This document shows positions 13,738 through 20,265 of a DNA stretch of 20,703 bases, in pieces. The position numbers and the translations under genes were made by a program. How positions within the stretch are numbered: position 1 is the first letter of the stretch; every line of letters begins with the position of its first letter. Location of the stretch: the IMG/VR virus record IMGVR_UViG_3300042511_000143, positions 1-20,703 of that record. One strand, given 5' to 3'. Source of the stretch: a virus. Below the pieces are notes generated by a model. That model was given only the letters and a program-made list of their open reading frames with translations, was not told the DNA's origin and did not search any database.

Positions 13738-13897
13738 GGTAAATCGACTTCAGGTAATCGACTAGCTCAATACGTGCTTGCGCGTCTTTTTGCGCGCCTC
13801 TATCTTCTGGCGTATTAGAGTTAGCTAACGTATACTGGCGCTCTGTCCACTTAGTAGCCAAGCGAATTACCTCGTCAATTTGTTCGTCCTTAGTCAT
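13727..13897 (-). CDS. Small helical protein, 56 aa
   Basis: ATG 13897 gives MTKDEQIDEVIRLATKWTER..., then QYTLANSNTPEDRGAQKDAQ and a final helix ARIELVDYLKSIYQKP. Charged and helical throughout, resembling a helical hairpin. The start overlaps the upstream winged-helix gene by 8 bp, and the stop codon lies at the edge of T-run array 1. Unknown function. Confidence 0.6.
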   Translation of the reverse strand: MTKDEQIDEVIRLATKWTERQYTLANSNTPEDRGAQKDAQARIELVDYLKSIYQKP

Positions 13898-14177
13898 TAG
13901 CCAACCCCCAAACTATTGCGTATCTGCCACTAGGTAGCTTTACGCGATCTTTGGTGTCTACTACTAAGCCAGCGTCTACCAGCTCGGAGCGCCTAGATCT
14001 AATACCCGACTCACTTACTAGCCAATCGGTCTTAGCTCTAATGTTGAACACTAGATCGACGTCGCATTGTGGTCGCTCTAGTATCTCTAGTATTTTGTTT
14101 TTTACTTGGGTTAGGTTTCCTACTGACGCAGCAGCCTCGTGGCTGGTTTCTGGGTCAGTCATTCTTGCGTATGGCAT
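13890..14177 (-). CDS. Winged-helix DNA-binding-type protein, 95 aa
   Basis: After MPYAR comes MTDPETSHEAAASVGNLTQV, then KNKILEILERPQCDVDLVFN, ESGIRSRRSELVDAGLVVD and GRYAIVWGL. The order helix, helix, recognition helix (SGIRSRRSELVDAG) and beta wing (RVKLPSGRYAIVW) is a winged-helix. The 'TDPETSHEAA' opening recurs in phage proteins of this size. The ATG at 14177 overlaps the stop upstream (TAATG); MTDP at 14162 is an alternative start. Could regulate phage promoters, for instance the paired promoters here, but this is untested. Confidence 0.7.
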   Translation of the reverse strand: MPYARMTDPETSHEAAASVGNLTQVKNKILEILERPQCDVDLVFNIRAKTDWLVSESGIRSRRSELVDAGLVVDTKDRVKLPSGRYAIVWGLAND

Positions 14178-14419
14178 TATTCTGTTCCCTTCTCGTTTTT
14201 GTAATCGTAAATTGCGTCCATAATCTGATCTGGGATATCGTCCCAGAGATACCGTAATGCTTTTGAGTCTGCTATTTCCGCGAACTCGTCACTAGTAGGA
14301 GCTGGTTGTTCCTCGTCGTAATTGAAGTCCTCAATCGTGTAATACTGCCAAATAACCACATCGTCAGGCTTCGTGTATTTCTGGAGTATCTCAATTAGCT
14401 CTTTGCTGGTCGTTGCCAT
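14177..14419 (-). CDS. Acidic small protein, 80 aa
   Basis: MATTSKELIEILQKYTKPDD then VVIWQYYTIEDFNYDEEQPA, ending IYDYKNEKGTE. Strongly acidic and rich in Tyr, with helical ends and a beta-like middle. Acidic proteins of this size in phage early regions sometimes mimic DNA or inhibit host enzymes, but nothing here shows that. Stop/start bases are shared with both neighbours. Confidence 0.65.
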   Translation of the reverse strand: MATTSKELIEILQKYTKPDDVVIWQYYTIEDFNYDEEQPAPTSDEFAEIADSKALRYLWDDIPDQIMDAIYDYKNEKGTE

Positions 14420-14562
14420 TAGTAGTCCCTCTTTTCTAGCTTCTCTTTAAATAGATTGGTTGCTTCTTTCTTTGTGTATCCGTAGTATCTTTGCTTGACG
14501 AAGTAGCCGTTCAGCATAGTAAAGAACGTGTAGCTACCGTCGTAGTTTTTGGTGATTGTCAT
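14419..14562 (-). CDS. Small basic protein, 47 aa
   Basis: From ATG 14562: MTITKNYDGSYTFFTMLNGY, FVKQRYYGYTKKEATNLFKE, KLEKRDY. A beta hairpin followed by a 'TKKEATNLFKEKL' helix, which is a common layout of small phage proteins. ATG 14562 overlaps the TGA of the upstream gene (ATGA); the longer frame to 14622 would add an Arg-rich stretch that is a shadow of the neighbour's end. Unknown function. Confidence 0.6.
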   Translation of the reverse strand: MTITKNYDGSYTFFTMLNGYFVKQRYYGYTKKEATNLFKEKLEKRDY

Positions 14563-14852
14563 TTTGACCAGCCTGCCTGAACTTCTTCTTGTTCTTCTGG
14601 CTCGGCGTGATCCATAAGCCACTCAAGCATTTCTTGACGATCTATGCGGAAGTAGTTCCAAGGAATACCGTCAGGGGTCGATTCGTTTTGAATACCCATA
14701 TACTCGATGAGTCCGTCGTAGCTTAGATTATCTGTGTTGTTCGTGTATCTCACGTATTCCTTGACCGCTAGATACGTCCCTTCATCGTTGTCTAAATAGA
14801 GAGCTACGTTCCAAGTTTCGTAGTTTTTCCAGCCATTGTATTGTTCTACCAT
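14559..14852 (-). CDS. 'NGWxNYETWNVALYL' family phage protein, 97 aa
   Basis: Begins MVEQYNGWKNYETWNVALYL and ends with RIDRQEMLEWLMDHAEPEEQ. The NYETWNVALWL opening marks a family of small uncharacterised proteins widespread in phages and plasmids. Family members are about 80-120 residues, so ATG 14852 is a natural start; the frame could also open at 14891, adding 13 residues that overlap the upstream gene. No catalytic motif; function unknown. Confidence 0.75.
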   Translation of the reverse strand: MVEQYNGWKNYETWNVALYLDNDEGTYLAVKEYVRYTNNTDNLSYDGLIEYMGIQNESTPDGIPWNYFRIDRQEMLEWLMDHAEPEEQEEVQAGWSK

Positions 14853-15202
14853 TTGGAAGCCCAATCTTCGTGCGGAGCCACTATGTCGCATTTAGCGCCT
14901 TCTGGTAAATAGACGCTATCTGCGATATCGCCCTTCTCGTCTATCCAAACTTGAATAAACAATGGCTCACGCGTCCAGCCATTTTCAATTCCGACTTGCG
15001 CCCACTTAGCTCTATGTTTTTCTATTTCCGCAAATAGTTCTGGTGTCTTGTTGATTATCGGTGGGTATAGATCCGCTGACCAATCCCCGTCGGGTGATTT
15101 AGCGTGGCGCTCTATCGCAGCTTCTATTGCTTCATCTTCGCTTTCTGCCTCTACCCAATAAGTTGAGCTGTATTCGACTTGCCACGTTTGTATAAACTTC
15201 AT
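14846..15202 (-). CDS. Hypothetical protein, 118 aa
   Basis: MKFIQTWQVEYSSTYWVEAE followed by SEDEAIEAAIERHAK: a beta-hairpin then helix 'ESEDEAIEAA', the layout of small phage beta-beta-alpha proteins. The middle (TPELFAEIEKHRAKWAQ) is helical and the C-terminal third is beta-like (EPLFIQVWIDEKGDIADSVYL). ATG 15202 shares bases with the stop of the HTH gene upstream (TAATG). No recognised family. Confidence 0.65.
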   Translation of the reverse strand: MKFIQTWQVEYSSTYWVEAESEDEAIEAAIERHAKSPDGDWSADLYPPIINKTPELFAEIEKHRAKWAQVGIENGWTREPLFIQVWIDEKGDIADSVYLPEGAKCDIVAPHEDWASKW

Positions 15203-15372
15203 TACTCTTGTCCTTTCAGGAAGTTGTTTAGTTGTTGTTTGTCAATCCTTAGTAGCTTTGGACCGATCCTTACTGCCTTAATTTCGCCGTCGGCAATAAG
15301 TTTGTAAACTGTTGCAAGTGAAACCGAAAGCGCCTTAGCTACCTGCGCTGGTGTTAGAACCTCGTTCGTCAT
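15202..15372 (-). CDS. Excisionase/MerR-type HTH protein, 56 aa
   Basis: From ATG 15372: MTNEVLTPAQVAKALSVSLA, TVYKLIADGEIKAVRIGPKL, LRIDKQQLNNFLKGQE. 'LTPAQVAKALSVSLATVYKLIADGEI.AVRIG..LRI....L..FL' is the standard pattern of the HTH_17 excisionase-type domain (helix-turn-helix plus a short wing). Members are recombination directionality factors or small regulators. No integrase or attachment site is seen in this window, so a regulatory role, for example at the ATAACG boxes 0.5 kb away, is equally likely. ATGA overlap with the upstream gene. Confidence 0.8.
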   Translation of the reverse strand: MTNEVLTPAQVAKALSVSLATVYKLIADGEIKAVRIGPKLLRIDKQQLNNFLKGQE

Positions 15373-15617
15373 TTGTTCCCTTCATTATCTTTGGCGTAAT
15401 CGCCTCTGTTTTCTAGAATGTCGTGTATCTCTCGGCTGACGAGTTTAGCTTCGCCAGTTAGCATTTCTAATTCCTCTACGAGTGTCATATCAGCAGTCTT
15501 ATCTGCTTCTCTTATTCCGTAAAGTATTTGACAAAGTAACTGGTCGCGCAGCCTCATTAGCTTCATCAGTTTGGATATCTCGTCTGCCGGCATATCGTCA
15601 AATAGGTTAGTTACCAT
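15369..15617 (-). CDS. Helical hypothetical protein, 82 aa
   Basis: MVTNLFDDMPADEISKLMKL..., then helices MRLRDQLLCQILYGIREAD and TLVEELEMLTGEAKLVSREI. Mostly helical with a charged, flexible end. Overlaps the 59-aa gene upstream by 7 bp and the HTH gene downstream by 4 bp. No family recognised. Confidence 0.65.
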   Translation of the reverse strand: MVTNLFDDMPADEISKLMKLMRLRDQLLCQILYGIREADKTADMTLVEELEMLTGEAKLVSREIHDILENRGDYAKDNEGNK

Positions 15618-15790
15618 TTGTAAGCTCCGCTTTTTACGTCAGCTTTGAATTGTAAAGTTTCCTCAATACGCTTGCCCAGTAGCGCGCAATGTGCGTCTGT
15701 CAGCATATCTGGCATTAGCTTTTCGTACTTCTTATTTTTTTCGATGAACGCTTCTAGCTGTTCAGCGGTTAGCTTGTGAAACCCTGTCAT
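15611..15790 (-). CDS. Small hypothetical protein, first gene after promoter B, 59 aa
   Basis: Translation from ATG 15790 gives MTGFHKLTAEQLEAFIEKNK, KYEKLMPDMLTDAHCALLGK and RIEETLQFKADVKSGAYKW. Helical, with a conserved-looking basic middle. AGGA lies 8 nt upstream, after the leader hairpin at 15804-15829. It is the first open frame of the middle block, so it is the most direct target of promoter B. Function unknown. Confidence 0.65.
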   Translation of the reverse strand: MTGFHKLTAEQLEAFIEKNKKYEKLMPDMLTDAHCALLGKRIEETLQFKADVKSGAYKW

Positions 15791-15803
15791 TTTCTTGTCC
15801 TGT

Positions 15804-15829
15804 TCTATTAGCCTTTGTTAGCTAATAGA
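15804..15829 (-). promoter_or_regulatory. 5'-leader hairpin of the middle block
   Basis: On the minus strand TCTATTAGC and GCTAATAGA make a perfect 9-bp stem with an 8-nt loop, starting 3 nt after the proposed -10 box and ending 5 nt before AGGA. If transcription starts at the usual distance (near 15826), at least the inner 6 bp remain in the RNA, exactly as for the capsid leader hairpin. Confidence 0.5.
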
Positions 15830-15832
15830 TTC

Positions 15833-15897
15833 AGTATAGCGCGTTTTGACCACGTTTAGCGTGATTTAGCCTAATCTTGTATAACGATTTGATAACG
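15833..15897 (-). promoter_or_regulatory. Promoter B with twin ATAACG boxes (matches promoter A)
   Basis: Minus-strand reading: CGTTAT boxes 11 bp apart (plus-strand ATAACG at 15881 and 15892), the AGGCTAAAT block, GGTCAAAACGCGC, and a consensus TATACT -10 (15833-15838). Aligned to promoter A without gaps, about 57 of 76 positions agree, and box-to--10 distance is identical. A near-match GAGGCTTC word lies a little further upstream in both (15905-15912 here). No canonical -35 box. It stands in the 125-bp gap between RusA and the 59-aa gene, so it should drive the leftward middle block. Confidence 0.6.
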
Positions 15898-15915
15898 GAG
15901 CTGGAAGCCTCGGAT

Positions 15916-16296
15916 TTAGAGGAGATTGACTGTGAAAATAACTCCCGCAGGCGCGCCGTAGACCTTTTCAGAATGCCATTCAACAATCTGGGAGTCATCA
16001 TTTAGGTAATTGACGTCAATACTGATAGCGTCGCCAAGCGCTCGCTGGAGCTTGTCTAAATCGGGTGGGATCGTCGGACGATCGCGCTGAACAGTCTTGG
16101 GTTTGTTGAAGACGAAAACTGCTGTGACAGAAACAGGTGAGCGGTGAGCTGGCTCGCCAGCTTGTTCCCTAACTACTTGCGCTATCTTTTCGCGCCACTC
16201 TTTGAGTTTGGGACTTTTACTGACGATCCGCCCACCGCCTACGTGTTTCATAGATCCTTGTGGGACTGGTTGCCCAAGAACCACAAAAGTATCCAT
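15916..16296 (-). CDS. rusA: RusA-type Holliday junction resolvase
   Basis: 126 residues, the normal RusA length. Starts with VVLGQPVPQGSMKHVGGGRI (the 'G-x-P-x-P-K/Q-x-R/K' strand), then the catalytic acidic cluster PPDLDKLQRALGDAIS (Asp79, Asp81) and LNDDSQIVEWHSEKVYG (Asp100/Asp101, Lys112). RusA dimers cut four-way junctions made during phage recombination and replication, clearing branches before packaging. It follows the SSB-like gene by a one-base overlap and ends the replication block, just before promoter B. Confidence 0.93.
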   Translation of the reverse strand: MDTFVVLGQPVPQGSMKHVGGGRIVSKSPKLKEWREKIAQVVREQAGEPAHRSPVSVTAVFVFNKPKTVQRDRPTIPPDLDKLQRALGDAISIDVNYLNDDSQIVEWHSEKVYGAPAGVIFTVNLL

Positions 16297-16577
16297 TAGA
16301 ACGGCGCGTTAGCGCTTTCGAATACTGGGTTATTCACGTGAATAGCTGCGACTGATTTCGGTTGCCCATTCTTGTCGGTGTATTCCTCTAGTCGGACGCT
16401 TAGATCTCCAGTAATCTTGTCTAGCTTCGCACCTTGTAGCTGTGGCTCGCTTGACCAAATCTTGTAGTAGATCTTCTTTTCTGAACCGCTTGCGTCTTTA
16501 GAAGCCACGCTTACGGTGTAACCCTTTTGCCCCAATAGGTTTTCTACTGTTGCGTTTTCGATGATGACTTTAGCCAA
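16296..16577 (-). CDS. Single-strand DNA-binding (OB-fold)-like protein, 93 aa (TTG start)
   Basis: From TTG 16577: (M)AKVIIENATVENLLGQKGYT, then VSVASKDASGSEKKIYYKIW, LDKITGDLSVRLEEYTDKNG and AAIHVNNPVFESANAPF. Alternating strands with a W-containing 'YYKIWS' and 'G.LSVRLEEYTDKNGQ' strongly recall phage SSB-like OB folds. Length is about that of an OB fold without an acidic tail. The TTG is preferred because AAAGGG lies upstream and the preceding gene stops 14 bp before; the longer frame to 16634 overlaps that gene and lacks an RBS. Located with Rep, RusA and recombination genes. Confidence 0.65.
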   Translation of the reverse strand: MAKVIIENATVENLLGQKGYTVSVASKDASGSEKKIYYKIWSSEPQLQGAKLDKITGDLSVRLEEYTDKNGQPKSVAAIHVNNPVFESANAPF

Positions 16578-16591
16578 TGTGTTGCCCTTTC

Positions 16592-16846
16592 TTATTTGAT
16601 GTGTTCTGGGTTGATACAGTCCTTGTGACCGCATTCCCTTTTCCCGTCCATAAAGATCTTGCCATTGTGAACTGGGTTATCATCGCGGTCAAAATCACCG
16701 CGCCAAGCCAAACAAGTTTCGCCGTTGGGGTAGCGAATGACGTGTTCGACTTTGACGCGACAACCGCGACAAGCCTCATTTTTTGTTTTCTTAGTTGGTA
16801 GCTCGCGGTCAATACCGCATCGCGAACATACCCGCTTAGACTCCAT
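16592..16846 (-). CDS. Small zinc-binding HNH-like protein, 84 aa
   Basis: CSRC (8-11) and CRGC (26-29) form a zinc knuckle pair; the end reads KRECGHKDCINPEHIK, which is the 'C-x-x-x-x-C-x-NP-x-H' terminus of HNH_3-type nucleases. The middle YPNGETCLAWRGDFDRDD is also reminiscent of these. The general-base His of the first strand is not obvious, so it may be a reduced or non-catalytic HNH relative that binds DNA. Placed between replication initiator and SSB-like gene. Confidence 0.65.
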   Translation of the reverse strand: MESKRVCSRCGIDRELPTKKTKNEACRGCRVKVEHVIRYPNGETCLAWRGDFDRDDNPVHNGKIFMDGKRECGHKDCINPEHIK

Positions 16847-16855
16847 ACCCTCATT

Positions 16856-17698
16856 CTAGTCATCTTTAGCCCTATTTGCTTGGCTACGTAGGCAAGTCCG
16901 ACACGAAACGATCTTTGCCCCGTGCTGACACAACGGGATCGGTTGCGCTTTGACTATCTCGGCTTGCGCTAATAGCCTTTGGGTTTCTGCTAATGACTTT
17001 TCACGTTGCCTATCCCTTAGCGCCTTGGCTTGGGCAGCGATCTCCTCTGGTGTCCGCTGTCGTTCTGGGTAGGGATCGTCGTTCCAGCCTTCACGATTTA
17101 GCCAAGTAGTCGGATATGGCACGTATTGGCTTGGTGGCAAGTTAGGGTCTTGTGCCAGCCGTAGAGCGCCTGATACCACCAGAGCTTCAAAGTCTTGTAA
17201 AGTGCCACCGAAACGGCTTCTAGCGGTCGTATAAGCCTTTAGAGCGCTATTCTTGCCCACCTTGCGCGGGTAGGTTTGCCAGAACTCATCAAATCGCTCA
17301 AAAGAATCGGGCATATCTTTCTTATCTTTGGTCTTCTTTAAGTTGTTCTTCTTATGTATTGGGTTTTCCGTGCGCGGGTGAGCCGTCGACGGATAATCCA
17401 ACGACGGGTCGATAGTAGTCCAGATGCTTTCAGCAAACGTATTATTTTCACCACGCGCTTGCTCGCGCCTTAGATAACCAGCCTTCTCTAGCTCACCAAT
17501 CGCACCGCGTATTAGATCTATACCGCAGTTATTGGCTTGCGCTAAAGACTGTATACTTAATCGCCAACCTACGGCGTGAGAATGAAGTTGCGCCAATAGC
17601 CCGATAGCCTTCAGGCTGAGGCGTTCATCGCGTAGCCAGCGGTTAGGGACGCGCGTAAAACTTTCATCGAAGTCGTGAGCGCCTCGGATAATCGGCAT
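16856..17698 (-). CDS. Phage replication initiator / replisome organiser-like protein
   Basis: 280 residues. Residues ~10-90 form a winged helix: FTRVPNRWLRDERLSLKAIG, LLAQLHSHAVGWRLSIQSLA, LIRGAIGELEKAGYLRREQA. A basic linker (KKNNLKKTKDKK) leads to FDEFWQTYPRKVGKNSALKAY and PPSQYVPYPTTWLNREGWND, the motif pair found in many phage replication (lambda O/DnaD-type) proteins. A Cys/His tail, CQHG and CRTC (257-269), may bind zinc. Such proteins bind the origin and load host helicase. No iterons are evident inside the gene, so the origin may be elsewhere. Confidence 0.8.
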   Translation of the reverse strand: MPIIRGAHDFDESFTRVPNRWLRDERLSLKAIGLLAQLHSHAVGWRLSIQSLAQANNCGIDLIRGAIGELEKAGYLRREQARGENNTFAESIWTTIDPSLDYPSTAHPRTENPIHKKNNLKKTKDKKDMPDSFERFDEFWQTYPRKVGKNSALKAYTTARSRFGGTLQDFEALVVSGALRLAQDPNLPPSQYVPYPTTWLNREGWNDDPYPERQRTPEEIAAQAKALRDRQREKSLAETQRLLAQAEIVKAQPIPLCQHGAKIVSCRTCLRSQANRAKDD

Positions 17699-17710
17699 TA
17701 CTTGTCCTTT

Positions 17711-18034
17711 CTAGATTGCTTCTTTTGTGTAATCGTCTTTCAGTCGGAACGCGAAACCAGTAATCGAGTCATAATACGGGACTACTAACGGATCGTCCCA
17801 AGAGCTTAGTTTCCACCCGTAAACCTTAGCGTCCGCAGCGGTCAAACTGTGTGATTCCATAGCATTATTTACTTCCGCGCAAACTAACAGAATGTTGCTT
17901 GGGTTGTTTAGTAATTTAGATCCGCCCATACCCCGATTCTTTCGGTGATGAGGGACTAGGTAAGGCGCGCCCACCCCACAATGCGGACAATGGGTATCGC
18001 GCTGAAGATACTTGCGAAACTCTTGCGGAGTCAT
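17711..18034 (-). CDS. HNH endonuclease-like protein, 107 aa
   Basis: CPHC at 16-19, then VPHHRKNRGMGGS with His29-His30, NNPSNILLVCAEVNNAMES with Asn47, Cys52 and Asn56-57, and His62. The 'HHRKNRGMGG...NPSNLLLLC...N..ME' pattern is a widespread phage HNH family, often encoded near replication genes, and may act in recombination or as a structure-selective nuclease. The C-terminal third (KVYGWKLSSWDDPLVVPYYD) is typical for the family. ATGA overlap with the upstream coiled-coil gene. Confidence 0.85.
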   Translation of the reverse strand: MTPQEFRKYLQRDTHCPHCGVGAPYLVPHHRKNRGMGGSKLLNNPSNILLVCAEVNNAMESHSLTAADAKVYGWKLSSWDDPLVVPYYDSITGFAFRLKDDYTKEAI

Positions 18035-18384
18035 CGTGTCAGCCCTGCCTGCGCATAAGTTATTTCGACCATACGCGCTTGGGTTTGGATAGCGCTTTGG
18101 CTTTGACTTAGCTGTTGTAGTTTTGTTTTTACGCGGTTGAACTTTGCTTTGGCGATCTCGGCTTCGGCGCGTAGATCGGAACTCTCTAGCTTGGCGAGCG
18201 CGGTGCGGTCTGCGACTAACCCGTTGATACGTAGAAAGGCAGCAGCTTCGGCGCGTTCGGCTTCTAGTTGCTTTTGGCTTAGTTCTATTTCTGCGCGATA
18301 CTGCGCTTCGATACCCTTTTCAGCCTCAGCGCGTAGTTCTGTGAGTGCGCGTATTACTTGGTCTGGGGTTACTATCTCGGTCAT
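18031..18384 (-). CDS. Coiled-coil protein, 117 aa
   Basis: Nearly the whole chain is predicted helix with heptad character: ALTELRAEAEKGIEAQYRAE, LSQKQLEAERAEAAAFLRI, LESSDLRAEAEIAKAKFNRV and KLQQLSQSQSAIQTQ. Rich in Ala, Glu, Arg and Gln; no Cys. Proteins of this style occur next to annealing proteins in phages, possibly as accessory or regulatory partners; function is not known. AGAGAAG precedes ATG 18384. Confidence 0.7.
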   Translation of the reverse strand: MTEIVTPDQVIRALTELRAEAEKGIEAQYRAEIELSQKQLEAERAEAAAFLRINGLVADRTALAKLESSDLRAEAEIAKAKFNRVKTKLQQLSQSQSAIQTQARMVEITYAQAGLTR

Positions 18385-18400
18385 TCTTCTCTTTTCCTAG

Positions 18401-18428
18401 CGCGGGGCAGGATCTAGCCCACCCCGCG
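18401..18428. other. GC-rich inverted repeat between annealing protein and coiled-coil genes
   Basis: CGCGGGG and CCCCGCG flank a 14-nt loop that itself can pair (GGC with GCC). It occupies the 57-bp gap and precedes the RBS of the coiled-coil gene. No T-run follows on the minus strand. It could attenuate, protect or process the message; a factor-independent terminator is unlikely. Confidence 0.45.
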
Positions 18429-18441
18429 AGCCTCAATCTTA

Positions 18442-18987
18442 TTACTTTTTTGCTTCGGCTTCTAGGGTCTTTCCGTAGTCGCTTATTTGGTTGAGGATAT
18501 GCTGACCAGCACCAGCGCGTCTAGCGTGGTTGTATAGATCCCGCAACGCGTCTACGCTTAGGATCGTCTGTGCTTCAGCTATCCAATCTCTAGCAGGGGT
18601 AGCGCCAGTTTGAACTTTGGTCATTTCTTCACGACTAGCGCGCTGATCACCAGACAAGCCCATATTTGCGAGCGCTCTACCGATTGCCGAGGTTTCACAG
18701 TTTTCTAGCGCACTTGTTTTGTTAGCCATACCCGCGCCGTCAATCTCGAAAGCCAGTCCAGTCGATTTGAGATACCAACACTTTTCGGGATCGTCTTGCG
18801 CTGGCGCGTCCGCCCATATCTCATTCATTGGTAAATAGATTTCTGCCTTGACTCGCCAAGTGTTGGCTTGACGATCGGATTCCCGCGTTTGGTCAATCGT
18901 GACGATACGCGCGTTTGGGTGTAGCGCATACAGTTTAGTTATGCGACTAGCTACTGTTTCGTATTCATCTAAGTTGAATTGTGCCAT
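18442..18987 (-). CDS. Single-strand annealing-type recombination protein (probable)
   Basis: 181 residues. The central block STGLAFEIDGAGMANKTSAL with CETSAIGRALANMGLSG (about 75-113) resembles the 'A-x-x-x-A-x-TSA-x-GRALG-x-x-G' signature of ERF/Rad52-like annealing proteins. The N-terminus (ASRITKLYALHPNARIVTID) and a following beta region are compatible, and a helical tail follows (SVDALRDLYNHARRAGAGQH). Such proteins anneal resected single strands and usually pair with a 5'-3' exonuclease; a YqaJ-type exonuclease lies just upstream with one small gene between. Function by motif and neighbour; no biochemical residue can be confirmed. Confidence 0.65.
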   Translation of the reverse strand: MAQFNLDEYETVASRITKLYALHPNARIVTIDQTRESDRQANTWRVKAEIYLPMNEIWADAPAQDDPEKCWYLKSTGLAFEIDGAGMANKTSALENCETSAIGRALANMGLSGDQRASREEMTKVQTGATPARDWIAEAQTILSVDALRDLYNHARRAGAGQHILNQISDYGKTLEAEAKK

Positions 18988-19310
18988 TATTCTTGTTCTC
19001 CTCTTTCTCTTTTTTGTAGTTTCTTGTGTTCAAAATCGCTCATAATGTTTAGAATTGCCCAGTTATCAGCGGTGTCAAACCAGCCACGCACAGAACTGAT
19101 TTTGATTTTGAGTCCGTGATAGATAACAAACTCGAACTCTGCTTCTTCTTGCCACCCACGAGCTGGCGCGTATCGCCTAATGCCCACTACCTCACCAGTA
19201 ACGACAGTTTCGGTATAAGTGTTTTTGAGGATAACCCAATCACCGACTTGCGGATCTTCGGCGTAAAACTCATTGAATAAAGCACGTACTTCCTTTTCTT
19301 CTTTCTTCAT
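18987..19310 (-). CDS. Small beta-rich protein between exonuclease and annealing protein, 107 aa
   Basis: After a charged start (MKKEEKEVRALFNEFYAEDP) comes VGDWVILKNTYTETVVTGEV then GIRRYAPARGW and EFEFVIYHGLKIKISSVRGW: a chain of short strands like a small barrel (SH3/KOW-like 'GDWV.L...G.V.G'). The basic tail HKKLQKRERGEQE may contact nucleic acid. Its position between the two partners of a recombination pair suggests an accessory role. Overlaps the exonuclease gene by 4 bp and the next gene by 1 bp. Confidence 0.65.
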   Translation of the reverse strand: MKKEEKEVRALFNEFYAEDPQVGDWVILKNTYTETVVTGEVVGIRRYAPARGWQEEAEFEFVIYHGLKIKISSVRGWFDTADNWAILNIMSDFEHKKLQKRERGEQE

Positions 19311-20206
19311 GATCCACGCTTTCTAGTTAGGTACGGAGTCCCGCCTTTACGTGAAGATCTAATGAAAGCTGGCGTATCGTAGATAACTGCCGTCTTCGCG
19401 TTGCCCATAGCGTAAAGGACTTGTGATTGTAGTTTGTTGCTGGCTTCTTTAGCCTTGTCTAGCTCATCGAGCGCCGAGCTGTAATGTAAACCCAACTCAC
19501 CTAACTCAATTACTGCTTCGGCTTCGATCTCTGGGTGCTGTTGCTTGACCGCCTGAACAGTTGCTTCAGATCCGTCCCATTCTGGTCGTTCTTCGTTTGC
19601 TACGCAGTTTAGAAACTCTGCGACTTTAGCCTCGTCAGCTTCTTGCCAGAACTTATTAGCTTCTATTGTGTATTCGCGATACTCGCTACCGCTAAATAGA
19701 ACCGCGACATACGCATAAGAGAAACCGAATACCGATAGATACCATTGAACCTGCGTCATATAGTATTGCGGGACTCCGTTTACCCAGTCATCTGAATAGC
19801 GCGCTGTCTTGATTTCTAATACGCCGTATTCCCCATTAGCGTTCTCTAGGATCGCATCTGGGTTGGCTAGATAGCTGTCGTTGGTCAAACTAACCCAAGT
19901 GCCAACATCGCGTAGGACTGTTAGTTCTGGGTGTTCTTTAGCGAAGCGGTCAATCACGACAGGCTCTAGCGCCTTACCCCAATACATAAACTCGTTTTCT
20001 TCAACCTGCGAGTCTATAAGTTTGAGCTTCTTTGCCCATAGTGAATAGGCGCTTTCATACTTACTAGCGCCTACGATCGCGCCAACTTCGGAACCGCCAA
20101 TACGACCAGATCTGGCTTCGTGCCATTTAGGGTCAGAACTGTCCCAAGATCCGAGGTATTTTGCGTTACCGAGTGTTGCCTTTTCTGGTATTGTTTTCTT
20201 TGTCAA
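19307..20206 (-). CDS. YqaJ-type viral exonuclease (TTG start)
   Basis: 299 residues. PD-(D/E)XK core readable: KWHEARSGRIGGSEVGAIVG (27-46), FMYWGKALEPVVIDRF with Glu81, LANPDAIL with Asp117, GVLEIKTA with Glu131 and Lys133, and YYMTQVQWYLSVFG with Gln152/Gln154. YqaJ-family enzymes digest one strand from DNA ends, giving single strands for annealing proteins. The C-terminal ~100 residues include a coiled region (ALDELDKAKEASNKL) and a basic end. The start is a TTG at 20206 with AAGGA about 5 nt upstream; no ATG fits. It is the first gene of the leftward recombination-replication run. Confidence 0.92.
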   Translation of the reverse strand: MTKKTIPEKATLGNAKYLGSWDSSDPKWHEARSGRIGGSEVGAIVGASKYESAYSLWAKKLKLIDSQVEENEFMYWGKALEPVVIDRFAKEHPELTVLRDVGTWVSLTNDSYLANPDAILENANGEYGVLEIKTARYSDDWVNGVPQYYMTQVQWYLSVFGFSYAYVAVLFSGSEYREYTIEANKFWQEADEAKVAEFLNCVANEERPEWDGSEATVQAVKQQHPEIEAEAVIELGELGLHYSSALDELDKAKEASNKLQSQVLYAMGNAKTAVIYDTPAFIRSSRKGGTPYLTRKRGS

Positions 20207-20230
20207 GAGTTCCTTGTCCTTTCTTTTGAC

Positions 20231-20265
20231 AAGCGGGTAGCTTTCGGGTTACCCGCTTTTTATTT
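20231..20265 (+). terminator. Rho-independent-type hairpin facing right, in exonuclease leader
   Basis: AAGCGGGTAGC and GTTACCCGCTT make an 11-bp stem (one G-T pair) with a 6-nt TTTCGG loop, followed on the plus strand by TTTTT then ATTT. This is a textbook terminator for rightward transcription, although no plus-strand gene is present. On the minus strand the same stem sits ahead of the exonuclease RBS (AAAGGAC), without a T tail, as a leader hairpin. It may stop antisense transcripts before they enter T-run array 2, or serve as mRNA protection. Confidence 0.7.

Noticed and set aside
18401-18428. Rho-independent terminator
   Set aside because: Stem is good but no T-run follows on the transcribed strand; kept only as an inverted repeat.
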